Below, piece after piece: positions 38,128 through 46,707 of a DNA stretch of 55,002 bases. Under the pieces are notes generated by a model, which saw only the letters and a program-made list of their open reading frames with translations, was not told the origin of the DNA and searched no databases. Each line of letters begins with the position of its first letter. The stretch's first letter is position 1. A program made the position numbers and the translations under genes. The DNA comes from Pirellulales bacterium. GTDB lineage: Bacteria; Planctomycetota; Planctomycetia; Pirellulales; Pirellulaceae. Where the stretch lies: positions 1-55,002 of the forward strand of contig JAKUOW010000009.1 of the NCBI GenBank assembly GCA_022451045.1, read 5' to 3'.

Positions 38128-40241
38128 TACGATATACCTCCATGTGAGTTTGATGCTTTACCACCAAAATTACCTTGACAGGTTGTGTCACCAAAGTCTT
38201 GAGCATTGCCAGTGGAAGCTATGGTCACATAATCCATCACCATACTGGTGCTGTCTCCACTGTTAAACACGGCTCTTGTGCTTGAAGATAACGCTTTTAA
38301 ACCTGCTCTAGTAGCTGTTAAATCTCCAAAATCTGTTGCGTTGCTTGTAGAAGCAATAGTCAAGTATTCTATAATATTAACATTATTTCCTGCACCATCC
38401 ATTCCACCACCTACAACCATTCTTGTGTTTGAAGATGCTGCTCCAAGATAACCTCTCGTACCAGAAAGATCTCCGAAGTCTGTAGAGTCACCAGTTGAGG
38501 CAATAGTTACATAATCAATAACATTTGTTCTAGTGCTAGAATTAATTCCACCTGCTGTTATTCCTCTAGTTGTATTTGCACTTGACGCATTATAATAGTT
38601 ACTTTCTGTTCTATCCCCAAAATCTGTAGCGTTACCAGCAGAAGCAATAGTTATGTAATCCATAGTATTTACTAAAGAAGTACCACCAGAAAAATTTGTA
38701 TCTCCACCACTAAATATACCTCTGGTAGAGTTTGATAAAGCAGAATACGCTACTCGTAGTTGAGAAGAATCTCCAAAATCTGTAGCTTTTCCTTTTGTGC
38801 TGAAAGTAAGATGCTCGATTATATTTGATTTTGAATTACCGCTTCTAAGATAATGTGCGCCAAACACTGCTCTAGTAGAAGACGCTACACCATCAAAAGA
38901 TTCTGACTTTTCAATAAGGTCTCCAAATATAATACTGTTACCTGTTGTTGCTATATCGATATATTCTACGGTAGATTGGCTTCCACCAGAAGCTAGGTTA
39001 GTATAACCACCAGCAAATAGACCCATAGCTGATGGAGGAAATCCAGCTTCGTTTTGTACTGCTGCTTCATCAGAACAGTGACCACCTATTTTTTGTGATG
39101 CAACTCCTCTAAGATCCCCAAAATCTGTCGCATTGCCAGTGGATGCTATGGTAATATAATCAATTACATTTTGATTTTGTCCACCAGCAAATACACCTCT
39201 AGTAGACGTTGCTGCTCCAGCAGGATCATACAATCTTGCTACGGTGAGATCTCCGAAATCTTGAGCGTTACCTGTAGATGCTATGGTTACATAATCCATA
39301 ACATTACTAGTAGTTCCAAGACCACCGCCCCACACACCTCTAGTAGAACTAGATAAAGCACCACAAGTACGAGCTACTGTAAGATCACCAAAATCTGTGG
39401 AATTTCCAGCAGTCGCTATAGTAAAATAGTCTATAACATCAGTGAATTGGGTGGTATAACCACCACCATGAATAGCCCTAGTTGATGAACCACAAGCACC
39501 CCCATAACCTTTAGCAGCAGATAAATTGCCAAAGTCTGTTGAATTGCCAGTTGAGGGTATCGTGACATATTCAACTTTATTTACATTACCACCACTAGTA
39601 AATCCACCAAAATGCATACTTCTTACATTATTAGATGTAGAAGTTGCGTATCCTCTATCTTCAGATATATCGCCAAAGTCTGTGGCGTTGCCTAATGACG
39701 CCATCGTTACATAACTTATAATATTTGAATACCCACCAGATTTGTAACCCTCATAAAACAAAGCCCTTGTGTCAGATCCAGAAGCTGCTGAAAACATGGC
39801 ATCATCTATCGTATCACCAAAATCAGCAGCATCACCTGTTGTTGTGACGGTTATGTAATTTATTTCTTTATTAGCACCTCCACCTGAACTAGATTTCATT
39901 CCTATAAATAAAGCTCTAGCTAATACAGGAGTAAAACTATCAGTAGCATCAGATAGTGGGCCATTACCGTAGTCATTGATCGCCCATACCTGTGCTGTGT
40001 AGCTAGTGCCGTTTGAAAGGCCAGTCACAGTAATAGGAGAAGATGACGCAGTGCCATTAAATGTATTTGTTCCATCTGTTACTCTGGCTGCATATTCGGT
40101 AATAGGATCATCACCAACATCAGAAGGCCCAGTAAATGCTACTGATACTTGCGTAGAAGCAGCAGTAGCTGTACCTATTGTTGGAGCATCAGGTACACTA
40201 AGATTGTCCTGACCACCTACGAATCCACCTCTGCGTGTCAT
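38127..40241 (-). CDS. Kelch-like 12-repeat protein 3 with FnIII domain (704 aa)
   Basis: The first about 95 residues are a fibronectin type III domain (SVPDAPTIGTATAASTQVSV, then GTSYTAQVWAINDYGNGPLS). This is followed by twelve GNATDFGD-type repeats, with linker QNEAGFPPSAMGLFAGG between repeats 6 and 7, degenerate repeat 7 (GNSIIFGD) and the shared end NSHGGIS. FnIII domains on phage tails are thought to bind carbohydrate on the cell surface. Of the three paralogues it alone carries the FnIII domain and it is the first transcribed. Confidence 0.78.
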   Translation of the reverse strand: MTRRGGFVGGQDNLSVPDAPTIGTATAASTQVSVAFTGPSDVGDDPITEYAARVTDGTNTFNGTASSSPITVTGLSNGTSYTAQVWAINDYGNGPLSDATDSFTPVLARALFIGMKSSSGGGANKEINYITVTTTGDAADFGDTIDDAMFSAASGSDTRALFYEGYKSGGYSNIISYVTMASLGNATDFGDISEDRGYATSTSNNVRSMHFGGFTSGGNVNKVEYVTIPSTGNSTDFGNLSAAKGYGGACGSSTRAIHGGGYTTQFTDVIDYFTIATAGNSTDFGDLTVARTCGALSSSTRGVWGGGLGTTSNVMDYVTIASTGNAQDFGDLTVARLYDPAGAATSTRGVFAGGQNQNVIDYITIASTGNATDFGDLRGVASQKIGGHCSDEAAVQNEAGFPPSAMGLFAGGYTNLASGGSQSTVEYIDIATTGNSIIFGDLIEKSESFDGVASSTRAVFGAHYLRSGNSKSNIIEHLTFSTKGKATDFGDSSQLRVAYSALSNSTRGIFSGGDTNFSGGTSLVNTMDYITIASAGNATDFGDRTESNYYNASSANTTRGITAGGINSSTRTNVIDYVTIASTGDSTDFGDLSGTRGYLGAASSNTRMVVGGGMDGAGNNVNIIEYLTIASTSNATDFGDLTATRAGLKALSSSTRAVFNSGDSTSMVMDYVTIASTGNAQDFGDTTCQGNFGGKASNSHGGIS

Positions 40242-40253
40242 CGGCTGCTCCTA

Positions 40254-40616
40254 CTAAGCGTCGTCTATTTCCTCATACGAAAGAACAGCACTTAGATCGC
40301 CAGCCGCACTTGCTTGTACTTTGAGTATATCGCTTTCGTTGAGATACAGACCCATGTTTTTGTCCAACGCAACCAACGTTGCATCAGCGGGAACAGAGAC
40401 TGTTTTTAATAAATAATGATCAGTAGAACTTCTTGTTATAAAAACATCAACTGACGCCGCATTTGTGCCATCGATATTCGCTATCACTAACGAGTTTATC
40501 TTGCACAGTTTGTCAGATGCACAAGTTAAAAGAGACACCGCTGAGGTAGAGATGTTATCTTCCAAAACCGTTTTCGCAAGAATTGATGTTACTGCTACTA
40601 CATTAGGATTTGCCAT
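40254..40616 (-). CDS. Small beta-rich virion protein, 120 aa
   Basis: ATG 40616 with AAGGAAATAAAAA upstream. Beta strands with SLVIANIDGTNAASVDVFITR and ESDILKVQASAAGDLSAVLSYEE. This looks like a small jelly-roll cap or fibre accessory protein, and the Gly/Asn-rich turns and length fit proteins that accompany tail fibres in marine podoviruses. Function inferred from composition and position only. Confidence 0.6.
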   Translation of the reverse strand: MANPNVVAVTSILAKTVLEDNISTSAVSLLTCASDKLCKINSLVIANIDGTNAASVDVFITRSSTDHYLLKTVSVPADATLVALDKNMGLYLNESDILKVQASAAGDLSAVLSYEEIDDA

Positions 40617-40634
40617 TTTTTATTTCCTTATTAA

Positions 40635-42638
40635 CTAACCAAAAACCATCGCCATAGCGATTGCTTTTCCAGTACTTGCCTTCGTATTGAGTTGGGTTTG
40701 AATTGCAGATGTCACCCCATTGACATGCCCTAGTTCAGCGGCAGTGGTTGATAGACTAGCAAGTTTATTAATTTCAGCCGCAGAAGCAGTAATAGAAGTT
40801 CCTGCTATTTGTAAGGTTGTCGCGTTTACTTCGCCACTTGATCCGTAGATTACAGCTTTACTATTTACAATTGTTCCTGCGCTTGAGCCGTCCACTAAAT
40901 TAAGTTCAGCACCAGTTGAGGTAACTGCCGTACCGCCGTAATTTAAATTGGAGGCTCCAATGTTTACTTCGCCTGTGCCTTTTGGTGTGAGATCAATGTC
41001 CACATTCGAGTCGCTACCGAATGCACCCAACACAATTGCATTGCCTGTCGCGCTGTTGGTGACCTCAAGTGCATTGACGGCAGATGAAGTTGTTTGGAAC
41101 ACAACCATCTCATTGCCATTTGCGTCAGCTACAAATCCGGCATCGGCAAACTTCGGTTCAGTAAGTGTTTTGTTGCTCAAAGTTTGTGTTGCTGATGTAC
41201 CAACTAGTTCTTGGTTACTGCCAGCAGGTAGTGTCAAGACGTTTGTTACACCCGCACTGTGTGCTTGCGCAATAATTGTTTGACCATGCGAGTTGTTTTC
41301 ACAATTTAAAACCAAAGATCCTTGATTGTCATTACCTTTGACAACAACTTTTCCTGTTCCGTTTGGTGCGAGTTCAATGTCGGCATTCGATGTGGTGACA
41401 ATATCATTGCCATTCATATCCAAGTTACCGCCAAGCTGTGGTGTTGAGTCTTCGACGACGTTGGAGATAGCACCCGAAGTTGCAAGACCAGCAACGACTG
41501 CACTTCTTTGTATCTTTTTCAGTCCACCGCCAGAGGTATCTATTGCAAGAAACAAATCATCGTTAGCAACTGTAGATATTTCAGATAGAGATCCAACAGA
41601 AACTGACTCAAAGTTTGTGCCGTCTGCTACAAGGATATTGTGCTGAGTGCTGTTACTCAACTGTAAATCAGAAGAAGCAAAAGCGCTACTGTCTAATGCG
41701 GCGGCTTGCCACGCACTTCCTGTATAAACCTCCAACACATTGTTTGAGGTGTTGAAATAAAGATCTCCTGCCTGGAGGCTGGAACTGTCAGATCTAGCTG
41801 ACGGATCTGAACTAGCCGCGCCATGGTAAACGAGATTAAAACTTGTTACGTCTGTTACTTTTGACGCCACAGAAGATACAGCAGACTGTATACCTGCCAC
41901 CGTGGATATATTGTTTGTTGGGCTAATTTGTCCGGCTACGGTATCAATATTTGTTTTTGCACCGGCCACCAAATTTACGTTGGTTTCATTATCGGCTACA
42001 CTGGTAATATTACTGGCGAGTGGTTCCGCAACAACAGCCGCGATATTTGTGACCGAATTAGCAGCCGCATTTATATTACTGGCATTCGCGGCCACAGATG
42101 AAACCGCTGCATTTATGGAACTTACTTGGGTGATATTGGCTTCGTTGGTATTTACGCCTTTTATCGCAGCAATGTTTGCAGCTATGGAAGAAAGTGTGCC
42201 GTTGTTTACTTGCGTTACCGTATCAGCAAGCGACGATCCCAGTAATGTCGTAATGACATTGTTGCCATCGCAGTAGACAATATCTTTACCGAAAGCAATC
42301 TCCACGGCAGAGCCGGATGATGTTTTGATAAAGACAGCAAACTCATTGCCGGTCTTGTTGTTTATAAAATATGTTTTCTGCGCATTCGGTATCACGACAT
42401 TTCTGATGCCGGTAAGTGTACCTGTTAGTTCGAGCACCGCATGTCGCGCTTCGTCTGCCACAAAGTTTGTTGAAGTAAGTGTAATGTCTCCCGCACCGCC
42501 AATGTCTTTTGAAAGAACACCCGCAACTGCATCTTCAACCAAGGTTAAATTGATGTCAGTATATGTTCCCCAAAGGCTGTCATTGCCGCCTGATTCCTGA
42601 TCTCTAAGTCGTAGTATCGGGGTAGCTGAATCTGCCAT
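40635..42638 (-). CDS. Tail fibre-like protein, 667 aa
   Basis: The N-terminal 130 residues form a domain beginning PILRLRDQESGGNDSLWG with VVIPNAQKTYFINNKTGNEF. This is the N-terminal pattern I associate with podoviral fibre/head-fibre proteins that attach to the virion. Residues 130-260 are heptad-like with repeated Asn-Ile-(Ala/Thr) units. The rest is Ser/Ala/Thr-rich with beta-structured repeats (NGTGKVVVKGN, GTGEVNIG) as in trimeric fibres. No cleavable intramolecular chaperone motif is seen. It probably recognises or contacts the host. Confidence 0.75.
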   Translation of the reverse strand: MADSATPILRLRDQESGGNDSLWGTYTDINLTLVEDAVAGVLSKDIGGAGDITLTSTNFVADEARHAVLELTGTLTGIRNVVIPNAQKTYFINNKTGNEFAVFIKTSSGSAVEIAFGKDIVYCDGNNVITTLLGSSLADTVTQVNNGTLSSIAANIAAIKGVNTNEANITQVSSINAAVSSVAANASNINAAANSVTNIAAVVAEPLASNITSVADNETNVNLVAGAKTNIDTVAGQISPTNNISTVAGIQSAVSSVASKVTDVTSFNLVYHGAASSDPSARSDSSSLQAGDLYFNTSNNVLEVYTGSAWQAAALDSSAFASSDLQLSNSTQHNILVADGTNFESVSVGSLSEISTVANDDLFLAIDTSGGGLKKIQRSAVVAGLATSGAISNVVEDSTPQLGGNLDMNGNDIVTTSNADIELAPNGTGKVVVKGNDNQGSLVLNCENNSHGQTIIAQAHSAGVTNVLTLPAGSNQELVGTSATQTLSNKTLTEPKFADAGFVADANGNEMVVFQTTSSAVNALEVTNSATGNAIVLGAFGSDSNVDIDLTPKGTGEVNIGASNLNYGGTAVTSTGAELNLVDGSSAGTIVNSKAVIYGSSGEVNATTLQIAGTSITASAAEINKLASLSTTAAELGHVNGVTSAIQTQLNTKASTGKAIAMAMVFG

Positions 42639-43255
42639 TATGTACTCGCCACGTTATCATTTGTTATTTGTTGTCTTGCATAACGCCGGTTAATACCGAC
42701 AAGCGCTCTCTCGTAATACTGTCCGTACATCGCTGCCGCTTCTGGATTTTTGACATACAGTGCGCCATGATGCAGACAGCAATACAACAAAAGCTGATAG
42801 GCATTCGTTGTGTAAAAGTTCGTTGTGTTTCCTGTCGATAGTCTTGGTAATCTCTGCGTAAAACCAATCTCATAAGTGAGTGCAGCAGAAGGTGAGGGGG
42901 CTATCAAAAAATTATCAGCATCGTATTCGCCAAAATATTTCGGTGTGCCGGTATCACTGGTGCTGCTGAAAAACTCTCGCAGAAATGTAAGTTCTCTTCG
43001 CTCAAGCTGTATAAGTGTAGTACCGCTGGTGATTTGGAAATATCGGATGCCTCTTTCATTAGTCGGTTTGTTTACCGTATCGTCACCAATTGAAAGCGAT
43101 CCTGTTTCTTTTGCAAAAAACGCATCTTCAGTTACTTCATCCGCAAGCTGGTCTTCCGCATTCTCGATGATCTGATCAAGCTGCGCTGTCAACTCGCTAC
43201 TGTTATTATCTAGGAAGTCAGAGATGTCTGTTTTAAGTGTCGTAAAGTTTGCCAT
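42638..43255 (-). CDS. Head-tail adaptor-like protein, 205 aa
   Basis: TAATG overlap with the fibre gene. The N-terminus is a helical acidic region (FLDNNSSELTAQLDQIIENAEDQL). The rest is beta-rich: RGIRYFQIT, then LERRELTFLREFF and an aromatic C-terminal helix (YCCLHHGALYVKN). The sequence pattern resembles gp6/adaptor-type proteins of marine podoviruses (phage structural protein of the DUF6682-like type). Position next to a second adaptor-like gene supports a connector role. Family assignment is tentative. Confidence 0.65.
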   Translation of the reverse strand: MANFTTLKTDISDFLDNNSSELTAQLDQIIENAEDQLADEVTEDAFFAKETGSLSIGDDTVNKPTNERGIRYFQITSGTTLIQLERRELTFLREFFSSTSDTGTPKYFGEYDADNFLIAPSPSAALTYEIGFTQRLPRLSTGNTTNFYTTNAYQLLLYCCLHHGALYVKNPEAAAMYGQYYERALVGINRRYARQQITNDNVAST

Positions 43256-43527
43256 CAGACGTTATCCGTTCCACCGCCAGCGGTATTAGGAAAAAGCGTT
43301 GTGATGCTGGTAACAGTACCCACAGAAAAACCGTCAGTAGGTCTTGGATCTTTCAAAGCCATTGCATCGTGAATGCCTTTGGCCGGTGTCAGTTGAGGGT
43401 GCTTGTCTTCAAACGCTTCGGGAGAAACACGCTGCCCCTTCCAGTTTGTTCGAAGTTTCCGATAAGGAACCCTGACACCTGTGATGTCACAATAACCGTA
43501 TGAATATTTACCCGCTGCGTACCGCAA
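43255..43527 (-). CDS. Small conserved neck/head protein, 90 aa
   Basis: Starts with TTG 43527 inside the end of the upstream gene; no ATG fits. It opens RYAAGKYSYGYCDITGVRVPY, then WKGQRVSPEAFEDKHPQL and KDPRPTDG. I recognise this opening (YxYGxCDxTGxRxPYxxL) from small phage proteins near head-tail genes. The Cys and His content is low, so it is not a zinc ribbon. Function unknown. Coupled to both neighbours by overlaps. Confidence 0.7.
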   Translation of the reverse strand: MRYAAGKYSYGYCDITGVRVPYRKLRTNWKGQRVSPEAFEDKHPQLTPAKGIHDAMALKDPRPTDGFSVGTVTSITTLFPNTAGGGTDNV

Positions 43528-44197
43528 AACCAGTTCCCGCCAAATTTGGAGTTAAGAAAAGCGATGCTCGTTCTTCGTCTTCTTGTATTGCACGGAGAAC
43601 TTCTTCATCGTAGCGCGATTTAAATAACGCGGTTTTGGCGGCGTCAACTTTTTCACTTAGGTAAAAAGCTAAACCGGTTGTGACTGCCGGTAAAAACTTT
43701 ACCGGAACGTCAAGTGTGTTGGTATATGCACCAACGTCTTCGATGCGATTATACGCATAATAGTTAATTTTGTATACCTTGTCCGGCGTTGTGTAGAGGA
43801 AGAGTATCGGCGCATCGCGCTCTCTGTCCAGGTAGTATTGTGAAGGTCTTGCTTCCGTCGTTTTGTTGGGCAGGGCTGCATAATCACTCTGCGTCAGCCT
43901 TGCGACGGAAATCTCACTTCCGGTTGTACCGTCTGCATGAACGGTTACGTCAGATACATCAAGCACCGCGCCAGACAGCGTGTAACTTGTCTGTGACGCA
44001 ACCGTATTAAATGTTGATTGTGCTCTTTTGAAAAGATGCAGATCTCTATTGTTTAGATCCGCAAGCAGTAAGTTGAGAGAGCGTCGAGCACTGCGCAGTT
44101 GTTGACCTGTTGGGCTGGGAACCGCACAACGCTCATACGCTTCAATAATCAACTCATCAACACTAAGGTTGAAAGAGGTTGTGCCAGAAGTCGCCAT
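43508..44197 (-). CDS. P22 gp4-like head-completion/adaptor protein, 229 aa
   Basis: ATG 44197. It opens TTSFNLSVDELIIEAYERC, then LLLADLNNRDLHLFKR and a beta-rich centre. The C-terminus is helical with LAFYLSEKV, RYDEEVLRAIQEDEER. The helical N-terminus plus central sheet and C-terminal helix is the layout of gp4-like adaptors, which bind beneath the portal and complete the neck. This fits its position among virion genes, but the assignment rests on pattern and context. Confidence 0.68.
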   Translation of the reverse strand: MATSGTTSFNLSVDELIIEAYERCAVPSPTGQQLRSARRSLNLLLADLNNRDLHLFKRAQSTFNTVASQTSYTLSGAVLDVSDVTVHADGTTGSEISVARLTQSDYAALPNKTTEARPSQYYLDRERDAPILFLYTTPDKVYKINYYAYNRIEDVGAYTNTLDVPVKFLPAVTTGLAFYLSEKVDAAKTALFKSRYDEEVLRAIQEDEERASLFLTPNLAGTGFAVRSG

Positions 44198-44202
44198 TAA
44201 GT

Positions 44203-44601
44203 TTAGCCCTTCTGAACTTCAAGGATAATAAAATATGTATCCCCGCTGGTATGGTTGCGGGTGGTGAAAACAATGTCACCAGTCTTTCCACTCCCCGCAG
44301 TATTAGGCAATCCACCAAATGATGTGAAGTCAAGATAACCGGCACCGTCAGAAGTCAGTGACAGTGCCAGTATATTTGTTGACGCATCAAAAAGCATGTC
44401 TACGTCCATACCGCTAATAGACCACCAGCATTTCATAATTTTAATGTTGGTGCTCTTGGAACCACTCGTCATGGCAGCAAGTGCCGAAGCATCGACTTTT
44501 ACTACTGCGCTTTCACCAGTGCCGTCACTGACATTGGTGAAACGCAACACAGAAGTACGCTCTCCATCTTGAATAGTGGTGCTTGTAACGGTGTCGGCCA
44601 T
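44203..44601 (-). CDS. Small beta-rich virion protein, 132 aa
   Basis: ATG 44601. Beta-strand-rich with SVLRFTNVSDGTGESAVVKVD, IKIMKCWWSISGMDVDMLFD and YLDFTSFGGLPNT. It resembles small virion beta-sandwich proteins that decorate heads or neck. The Trp-Trp pair near residue 60 is notable. Preceded by a tiny Met/Lys-rich gene. Function inferred from its place near the capsid genes. Confidence 0.6.
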   Translation of the reverse strand: MADTVTSTTIQDGERTSVLRFTNVSDGTGESAVVKVDASALAAMTSGSKSTNIKIMKCWWSISGMDVDMLFDASTNILALSLTSDGAGYLDFTSFGGLPNTAGSGKTGDIVFTTRNHTSGDTYFIILEVQKG

Positions 44602-44604
44602 AGT

Positions 44605-44745
44605 TTACGCCTTTCGCATCATCCGCTTTTTCATCGCCATCATTTTTTTAGCGCCGTTCTTTTTCTTGCCGTTCATCATCATTCCATTTTTCTTTTTTGG
44701 TGGACGGCCTCGTTTTGAACCATATGTTCCAGCACCCATTGGCAT
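44605..44745 (-). CDS. 46-aa Met/Lys-rich basic protein
   Basis: ATG 44745 with a strong AAAAGGAG site 7 nt upstream. The product opens MPMGAGTYGSKRGRPPKKK and has two methionine-rich clusters (NGMMMNGKKK, KKMMAMKKRMMRKA), giving about 20 percent methionine. Such peptides occur in marine phages near head genes. Function unknown, but the strong site and conservation of type suggest that it is real. Confidence 0.65.
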   Translation of the reverse strand: MPMGAGTYGSKRGRPPKKKNGMMMNGKKKNGAKKMMAMKKRMMRKA

Positions 44746-44759
44746 AATTATTCTCCTTT

Positions 44760-45686
44760 TTAAGCGTCAGTTGAAGCGGTAATATTAGTATTCAATCCAA
44801 CTTCACCATCAGCGTTGGCGATAGCAATTGGCTGGAAGAACTGCATGTCTGCACCGACGAATGCTTCGGTAATATTTGCAGCGTTGTCAGCTACGCGGGC
44901 ATAAATATTCGGCCCAACGTTTCCTGTCGTTGTCGCGACAGCAGTGAAACACACATCAGCAGAATTTCTGTTGCGGATGTATGAACCATTCGCTCCACCA
45001 TTTATTGTGAGGTTAGTTGCAGCGGTTGTTACATTCTCAATCGCGGCTGTATCGAAGTTACCGTCGATGAAAAAGTTTCGAACTGTTGCACCGTCACCGC
45101 CAACAATTTGGAGTGCGGAAGCACCACCGGCAGCAGCAGCGCCGCGATGTGTCCATCCATCAATCATTAAGCGAGAAGCGTTTGCGTCAGTAACGATGAA
45201 GTCAGTTGCCTGACCAGTTACATCTTTTGTTTCACAATCCATCATGGTGAAGTCAGCAGCGTTGACATCGATAGGGCCGGTGAGGGCATCGATACCACCA
45301 GTAAACAGGAAGTTGCTGATTGTAATGTTGTCTGCGTCAACGTCCATGTCTGCCGTTACAGCAGTTGTAAAGTTTACAGTTGGGCGATCCGAACCGTTAC
45401 CAAGACCGATGATGGTAATACCAGCAACGTCGAGATCGAGACCACCAGCGGCGGTTACTGTTTCGGTGTGACCAGCTTTGACTAGAATTAGATCACCGTT
45501 GTTAGCTGTGCATTTACCGACAGCATAATCAAGGGTGGCATATGGACGGACATGTGTTCCGTCGTTTGTATTGGAGCCGCTACCGGAGTCTACCCAGAAG
45601 ATATTTCCTCCGTAGCTGTTTAGTATCGGCATACCACGGATAGCGACACCGTTGGCAAAGCCGTTAGGAAAATTAGAAAATGGCAT
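44760..45686 (-). CDS. Beta-helix-like virion protein, 308 aa
   Basis: ATG 45686. The sequence contains a pectate-lyase-type beta-helix pattern. It begins with SYGGNIFWVDSGSGSNTNDGTHVRPYATLDYAVG, then ILVKAGHTETV, ITIIGLGNGSDRP, ITISNFLFTGG and repeated short strands ending in Asn/Asp turns. This fold is used by tail spikes, and sometimes by head fibres. Its position immediately downstream of the capsid gene suggests a head-attached decoration or fibre rather than a spike. No catalytic depolymerase residues can be read out. Confidence 0.7.
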   Translation of the reverse strand: MPFSNFPNGFANGVAIRGMPILNSYGGNIFWVDSGSGSNTNDGTHVRPYATLDYAVGKCTANNGDLILVKAGHTETVTAAGGLDLDVAGITIIGLGNGSDRPTVNFTTAVTADMDVDADNITISNFLFTGGIDALTGPIDVNAADFTMMDCETKDVTGQATDFIVTDANASRLMIDGWTHRGAAAAGGASALQIVGGDGATVRNFFIDGNFDTAAIENVTTAATNLTINGGANGSYIRNRNSADVCFTAVATTTGNVGPNIYARVADNAANITEAFVGADMQFFQPIAIANADGEVGLNTNITASTDA

Positions 45687-45743
45687 TTTAGCAACCTTTC
45701 AAATTAGGCGGGAGTATTCCCAAACTCATAAGAGCCGCAGCAT

Positions 45744-45765
45744 TGGGAGAGCCGAAGCCCTCCCA
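45744..45765 (-). terminator. Stable hairpin with TTCG loop after the capsid gene
   Basis: On the minus strand TGGGAGGGC/GCTCTCCCA (one G-U) closes a TTCG loop (22 nt). No T-tract follows, so it is probably a partial terminator or mRNA-stability element that sets the amount of capsid message relative to genes downstream. Confidence 0.5.
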
Positions 45766-45783
45766 CTGCCAGGAGTGAGGTGG

Positions 45784-46695
45784 TTATGCACCTTGCGATG
45801 CGTAAACTGCTCTCCAATCGGAAAAACCAAAAGCATATCGCTCTCTGGCCTTGAACTTCATGCTGCCGCTATCGAAGTCGCCTTCGGTAGACGTTTGCAT
45901 TGCAATACGTTCAAAGTACTTCAGTCCGTCTGGAGAATCCGTGAGGACATAGAAGCTATCGGTATCGGAAATGTGTGGAGACATTTCGTAACCGCCAGGG
46001 AACATTCCCTTAGAGCGAAGCGCATTCAGATCGTTGTCAGCAGTTGCGCTGCGAAGTTCAGATCTCAAGATCCGCTCTGCAACAAACTGTGACTCAATCG
46101 GAATAAGCAACATGCGTGGATTTACAGCGATTGGAAGCTCACGATCATCCGTGAAGTTGTGGATTGCTATGACAGCATTTTCCAACGCAGTTTCCGACAA
46201 GTCAACTTGCGTAGAAAATGTGTTGCTTGCAGTTGAACCAGTAGCAAGAGGGTGAGAAGCGTTTGCGAGTGAAACACCGTCACCGCCTTTGTGGTCGGAT
46301 GAAAACGCATTGTTGAAAATGTTCATAGCCTTCACTTGTTTTGTGTGAGCCATGGAACGTGCAAGAGCCTTGGTATAGCGAGAACCTAACTCTTCATAGA
46401 GATTATCTTCGAGTGCCTGTTCCGTGATGGAGAAAGCCAGTGAGACTTCTTCCATTGTGTAACGTGACACATAACTTTCCCGCGCAGCGTCGAAAGTTAC
46501 AGCAGAACCTTCAGCCTTCGTTGGCGCAGCGCCAAACCCAACTAAAAGAACTTCTTCTTCGAAGGCACGTTGAGATGTATTCTTTTCGAATACTCTTTCG
46601 TGCATTTCATCGTATCGATCATACTCAAGACCGAATAGCGCATGCAGACCAGGGACCAAAGATTTGGCGTGGTCTGACCTTGTAATAACAGCCAT
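45784..46695 (-). CDS. Major capsid protein
   Basis: 303 residues. The layout is that of an HK97-fold capsid protein: a helical N-terminus (HALFGLEYDRYDEMHERVF), a P-domain-like region (residues 75-130, MEEVSLAFSITEQALEDNLYEELG), and beta-strands around NPRMLLIPIE and SDTDSFYVLTD, with a C-terminal RYAFGFSDWRAVYAS. It resembles Mu gpT-type capsid families. Context is decisive: scaffold, portal and terminase genes lie upstream, and decoration genes flank it. No protease is seen, so processing is probably by scaffold loss. Confidence 0.82.
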   Translation of the reverse strand: MAVITRSDHAKSLVPGLHALFGLEYDRYDEMHERVFEKNTSQRAFEEEVLLVGFGAAPTKAEGSAVTFDAARESYVSRYTMEEVSLAFSITEQALEDNLYEELGSRYTKALARSMAHTKQVKAMNIFNNAFSSDHKGGDGVSLANASHPLATGSTASNTFSTQVDLSETALENAVIAIHNFTDDRELPIAVNPRMLLIPIESQFVAERILRSELRSATADNDLNALRSKGMFPGGYEMSPHISDTDSFYVLTDSPDGLKYFERIAMQTSTEGDFDSGSMKFKARERYAFGFSDWRAVYASQGA

Positions 46696-46707
46696 TGTTC
46701 AGACCTC

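Noticed and set aside
34250-40241. Regular DNA repeats in this stretch that might be taken for a CRISPR array
   Set aside because: The repeats are parts of long open frames with protein-level conservation (GNATDFGD) and imperfect DNA identity. There are no uniform spacers.
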